Of a stretch of 64,000 nt of DNA, positions 25,298-32,801 are shown one piece after another. Location: positions 24,740 through 88,739 of the forward strand of contig JBCDKT010000009.1 of NCBI GenBank assembly GCA_038746285.1, read 5' to 3'. Origin of the DNA: Bacteroidota bacterium (GTDB taxonomy: Bacteria > Bacteroidota > Rhodothermia > Rhodothermales > JANQRZ01). The notes below the pieces were generated by a model that saw only the letters and a program-made list of their open reading frames with translations, did not search any database and was not told the origin of the DNA. The translations under genes were made by a program, and so were the position numbers. The first letter of the stretch is position 1. Each line of letters starts with the position of its first letter.

Positions 25298-26645
25298 TTC
25301 CAGACCCGTGATCCATCTGCTCCTTTTCCTCTGCCTCGCAGCCCCGGTAATCGCTCAGCCATCGGACGTGCCGCCAGGTCTACTTGGACGATGGGCCGGG
25401 GCGAGCATCGAGAGCGGCACGCCGCGCCTGTTCGAACTGCGGTTCAGCCTCGACGACGAGAACTCGCTTCGCACCGAACTGACGCTACCCTACAACGGCT
25501 ACGACCGCTTCCCGTTCGCCTTCTCGTACGCGCCGGGCGGCACCTACGACGGCACGCTCACCTCGGGCCTCTTCGGCGACGCGATGCGGCTCGTTGTGGA
25601 CCTCGGCGAGGGGCACCTCCGCGGGACGGTGACCGAAGCCGACTCGGTGACGGCGAGGGTCCACCTGCAAAAGGTCGTGGACTTCGACCTGCCGCCGATT
25701 GAGACCGAGGAGGTGCGATTCGCCGCCGGGCGCGACACGCTCGCGGGCACGCTCATCCGCCCCACCGGAGTCGAGCGCCCCCCGACGGCCGTTCTCGTCA
25801 CGGGGCGCGGGTACGGCACGCGGGCCGAGATGTCGCTCTGGGGCCGGCTGCTGGCTCGCAACGGCGTCGCCGCCCTCGCCTTCGACAGTCGCGGGGCGGG
25901 CCGCTCGACGGGCACGCGCGGCACGGAAACGGCGGAGGACCGGTTCGACGATGTGCGCGCGGCCCTCGACGCTCTCGCGGCGCGGGGTGACCTTGGCCCG
26001 GTCGGACTCTTCGGCAACAGTGCGGCCGGGTGGATCGTCCCGGTGGTCGCGGCAGAGCGCGACGACGTGGCGTTCGTCGTCACGCTCGTCGGTCCGGCCG
26101 TCTCCCTCGCCGACCAGCAGGGCCAGGTCACGGCGGCCTTCATGCGCGGAGCGGACGAGGAATATTCCGAGGCCGAGTACGCCGCCGCGTTTGAGTACCA
26201 GCGGCAGACGGTCGTCCTCGCCCAGGCCGACGCGCCGTGGTCCGCCTTCGAGCCGATCAACGCCGAGGCGCGGGCCGCGCGCTGGGCCGAGCACGCCCTC
26301 ATTCCCGACAGCCTGGATTTTCCTGACCTCGACTATTTCCGCCGTCGGCGCGGCTTCGAGGCCCCGCCGTGGAGCGAGGTCGACGTGCCGGTCCTCGCCG
26401 TCTTCGGGGAGAACGACCCCATCGTCCCGCCCGAGGACAACGTGCCGCTCCTCCGCGCTGCGCTCGCGGGCAACGGCGACGCGATCGTCCTCGTCTTGCC
26501 GGGCGTCGACCACACGCTCGCTCGACCCGCAGCGTTCGTCGGCGAGGGCGTGTGGCCGGACCGGTTCTACCGCCCGTGGACCCGCAGCCCGGTCCTGCTG
26601 GAGACCCTCATCGACTGGTTCGACGACCGCTTCGTCTCGCCATGA
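25290..26645 (+). CDS. secreted alpha/beta hydrolase
   Basis: 451 residues. Signal peptide region MRDSRPVIHLLLFLCLAAPV then IAQ. A beta-rich N-terminal domain to about residue 150 precedes an alpha/beta-hydrolase core with VLVTGRGYGTRAEM, FDSRGAGRSTG, nucleophile Ser244 in GNSAAG, the acid in VFGENDPIVPPEDN and His in LPGVDHTLA. Related proteins are annotated as prolyl-oligopeptidase- or dienelactone-hydrolase-like esterases; the substrate is unknown. The ATG lies inside the end of the toxin gene (8-base overlap), and the stop overlaps the next gene's ATG (ATGA), so it may now be driven from the toxin-antitoxin promoter. Confidence 0.85.
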   Translation: MRDSRPVIHLLLFLCLAAPVIAQPSDVPPGLLGRWAGASIESGTPRLFELRFSLDDENSLRTELTLPYNGYDRFPFAFSYAPGGTYDGTLTSGLFGDAMRLVVDLGEGHLRGTVTEADSVTARVHLQKVVDFDLPPIETEEVRFAAGRDTLAGTLIRPTGVERPPTAVLVTGRGYGTRAEMSLWGRLLARNGVAALAFDSRGAGRSTGTRGTETAEDRFDDVRAALDALAARGDLGPVGLFGNSAAGWIVPVVAAERDDVAFVVTLVGPAVSLADQQGQVTAAFMRGADEEYSEAEYAAAFEYQRQTVVLAQADAPWSAFEPINAEARAARWAEHALIPDSLDFPDLDYFRRRRGFEAPPWSEVDVPVLAVFGENDPIVPPEDNVPLLRAALAGNGDAIVLVLPGVDHTLARPAAFVGEGVWPDRFYRPWTRSPVLLETLIDWFDDRFVSP

Positions 26646-27241
26646 CCGCGCATCACGAACCGCTGGCTGAGGTCGCAGGGCGTTGGGTGACCCTCGACGA
26701 CGCGCAGCGCGACGCCCTCGCGGCGGCGTTCTCGGTGCGAACGCTCGAAGCCGGCGAGCACTTGGTCCTACCCGGCGCGACGCGGCACGAGGTGCTGTTC
26801 GTCGCCGAGGGCCTGCTGCGGTTCTACTACCCGGCCGACGACGGACGCGAGTCGAACAAGGCGTTCGTCGCCGAAGGCGAGTTCGCGGGCGCACTTGCGG
26901 CGGCAAACCTCGGGCTGCCCCTCCTCTACGGCGTCGAGGCACTGGAACCGACGACCGTCCTGACCGCAGCGTACACCGACTTCGTCGCCCTCATGGACCG
27001 CGACCCGGCGTTCGAGCGGCTCGGACGGAAGCTAGCCGAGCTGATCCTGACGCGGAAGGAGCTACGCACGCGCTCGCTCCTGCTCCAGAGCGCGACGGAG
27101 CGCTACCTCGATTTCGTAGCGCAGCACCCCGGGCTCGTGCAGCGCGTCCCGCTCTACCATATCGCCTCGCTCCTCGGCGTCACCGACGTTCACCTCTCGC
27201 GCATCCGGCGCGAACTGGCCGAGGCTGCCGTTTCTGAATAA
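26642..27241 (+). CDS. CRP/FNR-family transcriptional regulator
   Basis: 199 residues. The N-terminal cyclic-nucleotide-binding-like beta roll shows TLEAGEHLVLPGATRHEVLF and VAEGLLRFYY. The C-terminal helix-turn-helix is HIASLLGVTDVHLSRIRREL. The cAMP phosphate-binding Arg motif is absent, as in many Bacteroidota Crp-like proteins, so the ligand is unknown. It overlaps the hydrolase stop by ATGA and is probably co-transcribed. Confidence 0.88.
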   Translation: MTAHHEPLAEVAGRWVTLDDAQRDALAAAFSVRTLEAGEHLVLPGATRHEVLFVAEGLLRFYYPADDGRESNKAFVAEGEFAGALAAANLGLPLLYGVEALEPTTVLTAAYTDFVALMDRDPAFERLGRKLAELILTRKELRTRSLLLQSATERYLDFVAQHPGLVQRVPLYHIASLLGVTDVHLSRIRRELAEAAVSE

Positions 27242-27302
27242 AGGTTAAGGCGACCGCCTCGCCGCCCTGTGCATCTTTGGGTCTCACCAACCTGGAGATG
27301 CG

Positions 27303-28163
27303 ATGCACGTTTCGATTCTCGGCCTCGGCGCGATGGGTGCCCGGATGGCCGCCCGCCTGCTCGACCACGGCCGCGCTGTCACCGTCTACAACCGCTCGCC
27401 TGAGCGAGCCGCGCCGCTCGCCGAGCGCGGAGCCACCGTCGCCGCCACGCCCCGCGAAGCTGCCGAGGGCAGCGACCTCGTCCTGTCCATCGTCCGCGAC
27501 GACGCAGCGGCCGAAGCCATCTGGCTGGGCGAGAACGGAGCCGCGCGCGGACTCAAGCCTGGAGCCGTCGCGGTCGAGTCGAGCACGGTCACGCCTGGCT
27601 GGACCCGGCGGCTCGCCGAGGCGGTCGCCGAGCGCGACGCAGGGTTCCTCGATGCGCCGGTCGTCGGGTCGCGGCCCCACGCCGAGGGCGGGAAGCTGAC
27701 GTTCCTCATCGGCGGCGAGGCGGCGGCGCTGGAGGCGGCCCGCCCTGTGCTCGACGTGCTCGGTGGGGCGGTGCATCACGTCGGGCTCGTCGGGTCGGGC
27801 GCGGCGATGAAGCTGGCCGTCAACGCCGTCTTCGCGGTGCAGGCGGCGGTGCTCGCCGAGATGATCGCGATGCTGCGCGGTGCCGGCCTCGGCGAAGCGG
27901 ACGCTGTCGGTATCCTCAACGCGCTCCCCACAGCCAGCCCGGCCGCCGCGCGCCTAGCGACGCTGATGACCGAGCACGCCTTCGCGCCCAATTTCCCCAT
28001 CGACCTCGTCGAGAAAGACCTCAGCTACGCCGTCGCCGAAGCGGAGCGGAGCGGTGTGGAGGCCTCGGTCGTGGCCGCGACGCAGGCAGCGTTCGCCGAG
28101 GCCAAGCGGCGCGGGTTCGGGGGCGGCGACATCGTCGGCATCGCGCAGTTGCATAGCGGCTGA
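27303..28163 (+). CDS. 3-hydroxyisobutyrate dehydrogenase-family NAD(P) oxidoreductase
   Basis: 286 residues. The N-terminal Rossmann domain is VSILGLGAMGARMAARLLD with YNRSPERAAPLAERGA; the family substrate motif appears as FLDAPVVGSRPHAEGGKLTF. The helical C-terminal domain has the catalytic-Lys region GSGAAMKLAVNAVFAVQ. It reduces or oxidises a small beta-hydroxyacid; the substrate is not determined. A GCATCTTTGGG tract about 30 bases upstream weakly resembles a TAnnTTTG -7 box. Confidence 0.9.
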   Translation: MHVSILGLGAMGARMAARLLDHGRAVTVYNRSPERAAPLAERGATVAATPREAAEGSDLVLSIVRDDAAAEAIWLGENGAARGLKPGAVAVESSTVTPGWTRRLAEAVAERDAGFLDAPVVGSRPHAEGGKLTFLIGGEAAALEAARPVLDVLGGAVHHVGLVGSGAAMKLAVNAVFAVQAAVLAEMIAMLRGAGLGEADAVGILNALPTASPAAARLATLMTEHAFAPNFPIDLVEKDLSYAVAEAERSGVEASVVAATQAAFAEAKRRGFGGGDIVGIAQLHSG

Positions 28164-28215
28164 GGAACGTGGCGGCAGGCCGGCGGTCAGAACCCGATGC
28201 CGCCCGCCCATCCCG

Positions 28216-28803
28216 ATGCCTGAGCTGCCCGAGGACGCAACCTACCCCGCCGACCGCGCCGCGTGGCGGGCCTGGCTCGAAGCCCACCACGAGCGCGGCG
28301 ACGGCGTCTGGCTCGTCCGCAACAAGAAGGCCGCCGGCACCCCGACCGTGAGCTACGACGAGGCCGTCGAGGAAGCGCTCTGCTTCGGATGGGTCGACAG
28401 CCTGCCGCGTGCCCTCGACGAGAAGCGGACGATGCTGTATTTCGCCCCGCGCAAGCTGGGCAGCGGGTGGAGCCGTCCAAACAAAGAGCGCGTCGCCCGG
28501 ATGACCGCGGCCAGGAAGATGACCCCTGCCGGGCAAGCGAAAGTTGATGCCGCGAAGGCCGACGGGTCGTGGACAGCGCTCGACGCTATCGAGGACCTCG
28601 TCGTGCCGGACGATCTGGCCGCTGCCTTCGACGCCCATCCCGGGTCGACTGAGCACTGGGCCGCCTTTCCGCGCTCGGCGAAGCGCGGCATCCTAGAGTG
28701 GATAGCGACAGCGAAGCGCGACGCGACGCGGGCGCGGCGCATCGAGGAGACGGCCCGCCTCGCGCAGCGGAACGAGCGCGCGAATCAGTGGTCACGTTCG
28801 TGA
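28216..28803 (+). CDS. YdeI/OmpD-associated family protein
   Basis: 195 residues. The family pattern is clear: WRAWLEAHHERGDGVWLVRN, then KKAAGTPTVSYDEAVEEALC, FGWVDSLPRALDEKR and the C-terminal RSAKRGILEWIATAKRDAT with RRIEETARLA. This YdeI/YjbR-like cytosolic family is of uncertain function, linked in some bacteria to stress and peptide resistance. The start is the ATG giving MPELPEDATYPADRAAW, 52 bases after the dehydrogenase gene. Confidence 0.88.
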   Translation: MPELPEDATYPADRAAWRAWLEAHHERGDGVWLVRNKKAAGTPTVSYDEAVEEALCFGWVDSLPRALDEKRTMLYFAPRKLGSGWSRPNKERVARMTAARKMTPAGQAKVDAAKADGSWTALDAIEDLVVPDDLAAAFDAHPGSTEHWAAFPRSAKRGILEWIATAKRDATRARRIEETARLAQRNERANQWSRS

Positions 28804-28836
28804 CCGTCTCGTGCTGAGCAGAGTGCAGACCGGGCG

Positions 28837-28844
28837 GTATTTTC
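28837..28844 (+). promoter_or_regulatory. possible -7 box before the GH144-like gene
   Basis: GGTATTTTCTTG resembles the TATTTTTG box of tRNA-Gln and the TATTTTCA box before bL31. If used, transcription would begin near 28850 and the GH144-like protein would start at the TTG at 28878 rather than 28845. No TTG -33 element stands at the expected distance, so support is weak. Confidence 0.3.
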
Positions 28845-30188
28845 TTGTCGCACTTCCTCATTCTTCGCCGCGCGCCCTTGCCCTCCCACATCGTCGACCT
28901 GACCGCCAGCGACCGCGACCTGCTGGACCAGCTTCAGGAGTCCACGTTCCGTTTTTTCTCCGAGCGGTCGAACCCCGAGAATGGGCTGGTGCCGGACAAC
29001 TCCCGCGATGGGGCCGCTTCCAGCATCGCCGCGACCGGCATGGGGCTCGCGTGTCTCGTCGTCGGGGCCGAGCGAGGCTACATCGGCCGTGCCGAGGCGG
29101 CCGAGCGAGTCCGCACGACGCTCCGGTTTTTCCACGACAGCGAGCAGAGCGGCGCGCCCGACGCGACGGGCTACCGTGGGTTCTACTACCACTTCCTTGG
29201 CATGGAGACGGGCCGCCGGGCGATGGAGTGTGAGCTCTCGACGATCGACACGACGTTCCTGCTCGCCGGTGGCCTCCTCGCGGCGCAGTACTTCGACCGG
29301 AGCGACCCGGTCGAGACCGACCTCCGCACGCTCGCCGACACGCTCAACCGGCGCGCTGACTGGCCCTGGGCGACCAACGAAGGAACCGGGGTCTCGCACG
29401 GGTGGACGCCCGAGGAGGGCTTCCTCAAGGCGCGCTGGCAGGGCTACAACGAGTCGCTGCTGCTCTACGTCCTCGCCCTCGGCTCGCCGACCTTCCCCAT
29501 CGGTCCCGAGCACTACGACTTCTGGCTGGAGACCTACCGCTGGAAGACGCTCTACGGCACCGACCTCCTGTGGGGCGGGCCGCTCTTCGTCCACCAGTTC
29601 TCCCATGCGTGGATCGACTTCCGAGGCATCCAGGACGCCTACATGCGAGACCGGGGGATCGACTACTTCGAGAACTCGCGGCGGGCGACGCGCGTGCAGC
29701 AGGCCTACGCGGTCCGCAACACGCGCGGGCGGCGTGGCTACGGCGAGCACGGTTGGGGCATCACCGCCTCGGACGGGCCCGGCCCGGCCCGGCACACCGT
29801 GGACGGCGAGGCCATCGACTTCTACCACTACCGCGCCCGCAGCGTCCCGTGGGGCCCCGACGATGGCACGCTCGCGCCGTGGTCCGTCGCCACCTCGCTC
29901 CCCTTCGCCCCGGAGATCGTGCTCCCGACGCTCCATCACCTCCACGAGAACGTGCCGCACTGCGAAGGCGACTACGGTTTCCTCGCTTCGTTCAACCCAA
30001 CGTTCCCGAACGGCAGCACCCCCTGGGTCTCGTCAGACTACTACGGGATCGACCAGGGGCCGGTCGTGCTGATGATTGAGAACCACCGGAACGAGTTGCT
30101 GTGGCGGCTGATGCGCAGCTGCGACGTGGTCCTGCAGGGCCTGCGGCAGTGCGGCTTCACCGGCGGCTGGCTAGGCGAGGCGGGGTGA
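28845..30188 (+). CDS. glucoamylase-fold protein (GH144-like, putative beta-1,2-glucanase)
   Basis: Up to 447 residues; no ATG fits, so the start is TTG at 28845 or more likely TTG at 28878 (LPSHIVDLTASDRDLLD). An alpha/alpha-barrel domain runs through: TFRFFSERSNPENGLVPDNS, ATGMGLACLVVGAERGYI, GFYYHFLGMETGRR, STIDTTFLLAGGLLAAQYF, GYNESLLLYVLALGSPTFP, FVHQFSHAWIDFRG and a C-terminal DYYGIDQGPVVLMIENHRN. This is the glycoamylase domain found in GH144 endo-beta-1,2-glucanases and in the middle of cyclic glucan synthases. There is no signal peptide, so it appears cytoplasmic. It may turn over the glucan made by the synthase at 14595. Confidence 0.85.
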   Translation: MSHFLILRRAPLPSHIVDLTASDRDLLDQLQESTFRFFSERSNPENGLVPDNSRDGAASSIAATGMGLACLVVGAERGYIGRAEAAERVRTTLRFFHDSEQSGAPDATGYRGFYYHFLGMETGRRAMECELSTIDTTFLLAGGLLAAQYFDRSDPVETDLRTLADTLNRRADWPWATNEGTGVSHGWTPEEGFLKARWQGYNESLLLYVLALGSPTFPIGPEHYDFWLETYRWKTLYGTDLLWGGPLFVHQFSHAWIDFRGIQDAYMRDRGIDYFENSRRATRVQQAYAVRNTRGRRGYGEHGWGITASDGPGPARHTVDGEAIDFYHYRARSVPWGPDDGTLAPWSVATSLPFAPEIVLPTLHHLHENVPHCEGDYGFLASFNPTFPNGSTPWVSSDYYGIDQGPVVLMIENHRNELLWRLMRSCDVVLQGLRQCGFTGGWLGEAG

Positions 30189-30289
30189 GTTCTTTCGGCG
30201 TGGAGGGTCAGGAGGGAGAGGACGGACGTGGGCGCGAGGCGTGACGGCTCCGATAGCTTTGGGGGCTATTCATTCCACACCCTCCGCAC

Positions 30290-30790
30290 TCAGTTCAACA
30301 CCCAGATTGAGAGGTTCAGCACGGCAGCGAAGCTGACCCAGAGGAGGTAGGGCACGAGCAGCCACCCGGCTGGGCGCGAGACCCGGAAGACCGCCCGCAT
30401 CGTGAGCACGAGCGCTACCCACAGCGCGAGGATCACGACGGCCCCGCCGACAATCGACTCGGCCCCGAAGAAGACCGGCGTCCAGATGCCGTTGAGCACC
30501 AGTTGCGCGGCGAACAGTCCGAGCGCCACCCGCACCTCGCTCCGGTTCCGGTCCTCGCGCCACACGAGGTACGCCGACACGCCCATCATCGCGTAGAGCG
30601 TGGTCCACACAGGACCGAAAAGCCAGTTGGGCGGGTTGAACGGCGGCTTGGTCAGTCCGTCGTACCACGACGCGTCGCCCGTCACCGTAGTGAGGGCTCC
30701 GACCACCCCGACGAGTTCGCACCCGAGCACGAAGAGGCCAGCGATGCCGACCGAGGCCCAGCGGCTCCGTCCGTCGTTTCGGCTGTCCAT
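30290..30790 (-). CDS. tspO: TspO/MBR-family tryptophan-rich membrane protein
   Basis: 166 residues with five membrane helices: VGIAGLFVLGCELVGVVGAL, LFGPVWTTLYAMMGVSAYLV, GLFAAQLVLNGIWTPVFFG, VVILALWVALVLTMRAVF and LLVPYLLWVSFAAVLNLSIW. The family signature WYDGLTKPPFNPPNWLFGPV is intact, as is the WVSFAAVLN end. TspO binds porphyrins and tetrapyrroles and acts in oxidative or light stress responses. It is convergent with the GH144-like gene. Confidence 0.95.
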   Translation of the reverse strand: MDSRNDGRSRWASVGIAGLFVLGCELVGVVGALTTVTGDASWYDGLTKPPFNPPNWLFGPVWTTLYAMMGVSAYLVWREDRNRSEVRVALGLFAAQLVLNGIWTPVFFGAESIVGGAVVILALWVALVLTMRAVFRVSRPAGWLLVPYLLWVSFAAVLNLSIWVLN

Positions 30791-30796
30791 GCCGTC

Positions 30797-31099
30797 TCAG
30801 TCCCCGACCGCGTAGTCCGCGTAGTTCAGCGTCGGCTCGTTCAGGGCTTGGGAGATGAGTTCGATGTTCTCCTCCAGTTCCTCCATCGTGTCGCCGCAGG
30901 TGTGGGCCGGTCGGTTGGCGATGCCAAGCAGCCCTTCGCGGTGGTCGTAGTAGGCTTCGTGGACGAAGAGCGCCGTCTCCCCCTCGTGCCGTACCACTCG
31001 GTAGCCCCAGTAGTTGATCGTCGCGATGTCTTCGAGTTCGCGGATAGTCGTGGTCGTGATGTCGAGCCCGCAGCTCGGGTCGAACGTAAGACGGCTCAT
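30797..31099 (-). CDS. conserved hypothetical protein, 100 aa
   Basis: Reads MSRLTFDPSCGLDITTTTIR and then LEDIATINYWGYRVVRHEGE, FVHEAYYDHREGLLGIANRP and GDTMEELEENIELISQALNE. The second half (G-D-T-x-E-E-L-x-x-N-I) recalls the C-terminal helix of HicB-like folds, but no hicA partner adjoins, so this is only a fold-level hint. The stop lies six bases before the tspO start, indicating a two-gene unit with tspO. Confidence 0.7.
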   Translation of the reverse strand: MSRLTFDPSCGLDITTTTIRELEDIATINYWGYRVVRHEGETALFVHEAYYDHREGLLGIANRPAHTCGDTMEELEENIELISQALNEPTLNYADYAVGD

Positions 31100-31265
31100 G
31101 GCAGAGGGAGGATGGGCAAGATGCCGTAAGTATAGGCGGGAAGCAGAGTCTCGCCCAAGATGTGCACCGGAGAATAGCGCCGCGAGCGCTTTATTGTCTT
31201 CGCCGGGCGGACTAAACCGGGCACCAGGCTTCTTTTGCGAAGACGAAAGGAACTCAGCCCCGCTG

Positions 31266-31297
31266 GTTGGTCCGGCGCAGACTGGTGCGTATTTTCA
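31266..31297 (+). promoter_or_regulatory. candidate promoter of bL31
   Basis: TTG at 31266-31268, then 21 bases, then TATTTTCA from 31290. Spacing and box shape match the tRNA-Gln promoter, with two mismatches to TAnnTTTG. The start codon is about 38 bases downstream. Confidence 0.45.
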
Positions 31298-31335
31298 GCG
31301 TCTGCACGCACCGCAGCGACCCTTTCCAGAGCGCC

Positions 31336-31581
31336 ATGAAGCCCGAAATCCACCCCGACTACCACTTCGTCACCGTCAAGCTCGCCGACGGGACCACGTT
31401 CCAGACCCGCTCGACGATGAGCGGCGACACATACAACTCCGAGGTGGACTCGACGAACCACCCGTTCTACACCGGCAAGCGCCAGTTCGTGGACACCACG
31501 GGCCGCGTCGAGAAATTCCGCCGCCGGTACGGCAACAAGAACGCCGGCACCACCGAGGAAGCGGCCGACGAGAGCGCCTAG
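31336..31581 (+). CDS. rpmE: 50S ribosomal protein bL31, zinc-free form
   Basis: 81 residues, MKPEIHPDYHFVTVKLADGT and then TFQTRSTMSGDTYNSEVDST, NHPFYTGKRQFVDTTGRVEK. The body follows the zinc-binding type (HPFYTGK...VDTxGRVxxF), but all four cysteines are replaced: CxCG by LADG and CxxCH by STNH. It should therefore bind the ribosome without zinc. It is monocistronic, with a candidate promoter upstream and a hairpin downstream. Confidence 0.93.
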   Translation: MKPEIHPDYHFVTVKLADGTTFQTRSTMSGDTYNSEVDSTNHPFYTGKRQFVDTTGRVEKFRRRYGNKNAGTTEEAADESA

Positions 31582-31610
31582 CCCCTCGCCCTTCCGGCTT
31601 CGCCTTGTCC

Positions 31611-31641
31611 GAGGCGGCTTGTCTACGCGGCAGGCCGCCTC
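31611..31641. terminator. hairpin between convergent bL31 and MDR genes
   Basis: The stem GAGGCGGC / GCCGCCTC, eight perfect pairs with a 15-base loop, lies between two converging genes. No T-run follows on either strand, so it is a possible bidirectional transcription barrier, not a classic terminator. Confidence 0.4.
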
Positions 31642-31648
31642 GCTCTGC

Positions 31649-32683
31649 TTACGGTGCCAGCACGACCTTGCCTACGTTCCGGCGCTCCTCGATGTAGCGG
31701 TGCGCGGCGGCGGCCTCCCGGAGCGGGAAGACGCGGTCCACATGCGGCCGGATGTCCCCCTTCTCGTAGTAGCGCAGCAGCTTCCGCATCCAGCGCCCGA
31801 CCTCGTCCTGCATCCCCCACAGGTGGCCGAGGTTGACGCCGAGCACACCGTGGTTGGCGTTCATCAGCGCAATCGGGCTGAACCGCAGCCACGGCACCTT
31901 CGCCGCGGCGCGCGCCAGCCCGAGCTTGCCGCCGCCCGTCGCCGCCGAGAAGCCGAAGACGACGAGCCGGCCGGTCGGGGCGAGCACCTCGAAGCTCTTG
32001 CGCCAGTGCGCCCCGCCGATGGGGTCGAGGACGAGGTCCACGCCACGCCCGCCGGTGAGGTCGCGCACGGCGTCGACCCAGCGGTCGTTCCGGTAGTTGA
32101 TCGCGTAGTCGTAGCCGCGCTCCCGCGCGTAGTCGTGCTTGCTGGGCGAGGCCGTGCCGAAGAGTTCGACCCCGTAGATCCGGCCGAGGTCGCTCGCGGC
32201 CGTGCCGACGCCGCCGGAGGCCCCGTGGACGAGCACGCGCATCCGCTGCCCGGCCAGTTCCTGCGCGTGCCGCACGCCGCCCATCACGATCATCGCCTGG
32301 AACGCCGTGAGGTAGTTCACCGGAATCGCGGCGGCGGTGGCGGCGGGCATCCCGCCGGGCCGGGCGAAGACCTGCTCGGCGAGGAGGACGCGGTGCGACG
32401 CGTAGCCCTCGAACCGCGTGAGCGCCAGCACCTCGTCGCCCTCGGCCACGCTGGTCACGCCTTCGCCCAGCGCCTCGACGGTGCCCGCCACCTCGTATCC
32501 CACGACCGCCGGGAGCGGGGGCGCGTCGGGATAGAGCCCCTGCCGGGCCAGGATGTCGGCGAAGTTGATCCCGCCCGCCTCGATGCGGACGAGGACCTCG
32601 CCGGGGCCGGGCGCAGGCGTCGGCGCTTCGCGGACGTCGAGGACCTCGGGCGGGCCGGCTTTGGGAATCCAGACTTGATGCAC
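31649..32683 (-). CDS. medium-chain dehydrogenase/reductase (quinone oxidoreductase-like)
   Basis: 344 residues from a GTG start (VHQVWIPKAGPPEVLDVREA). A GroES-like N-terminal domain carries GGINFADILARQGLYPDAPP and PAVVGYEVAGTVEALGEGV; the Rossmann motif VHGASGGVGTAASDLGRIYG lies near residue 155. The structural and catalytic zinc ligands are missing, which places it with the zinc-free NADPH quinone reductases and VAT-1-like proteins. The substrate is unknown. The longer open frame upstream is low-complexity and overlaps a word-repeat region, so it is rejected. Confidence 0.88.
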   Translation of the reverse strand: MHQVWIPKAGPPEVLDVREAPTPAPGPGEVLVRIEAGGINFADILARQGLYPDAPPLPAVVGYEVAGTVEALGEGVTSVAEGDEVLALTRFEGYASHRVLLAEQVFARPGGMPAATAAAIPVNYLTAFQAMIVMGGVRHAQELAGQRMRVLVHGASGGVGTAASDLGRIYGVELFGTASPSKHDYARERGYDYAINYRNDRWVDAVRDLTGGRGVDLVLDPIGGAHWRKSFEVLAPTGRLVVFGFSAATGGGKLGLARAAAKVPWLRFSPIALMNANHGVLGVNLGHLWGMQDEVGRWMRKLLRYYEKGDIRPHVDRVFPLREAAAAHRYIEERRNVGKVVLAP

Positions 32684-32801
32684 GGGAGAAAGAGAACGTG
32701 GAGGGTGAGGAGGGAACGGAGGGACTCCCGTTCTCGGCCTCGGTGGTATCCTTCTTTTGCATCCCGAGTTCTCTCCCCACTCTCCTTTCCCTCCTCGCCC
32801 C
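32684..32801. repeat. word-repeat inverted repeat, 7-base GGAGGGT type, between divergent genes
   Basis: The left tract (about 32684-32725) is built of GAGAAA, GAGAACG and TGGAGGG words at about 7-base steps. The right tract (about 32769-32800) reads GTTCTCT, CCCCACT, CTCCTTT, the complementary vocabulary. It fills the whole gap between the MDR and thymidine phosphorylase genes, where both promoters must lie. Confidence 0.7.

Noticed and set aside
30255..30262. TAGCTTTG, a perfect match to the Bacteroidota -7 consensus on the plus strand
   Set aside because: It lies between converging genes and points into the 3' end of tspO, so no gene would use it.
30797..31099. HicB antitoxin
   Set aside because: Only the GDTxEEL helix is reminiscent; no hicA neighbour and the N-terminal half does not fit.
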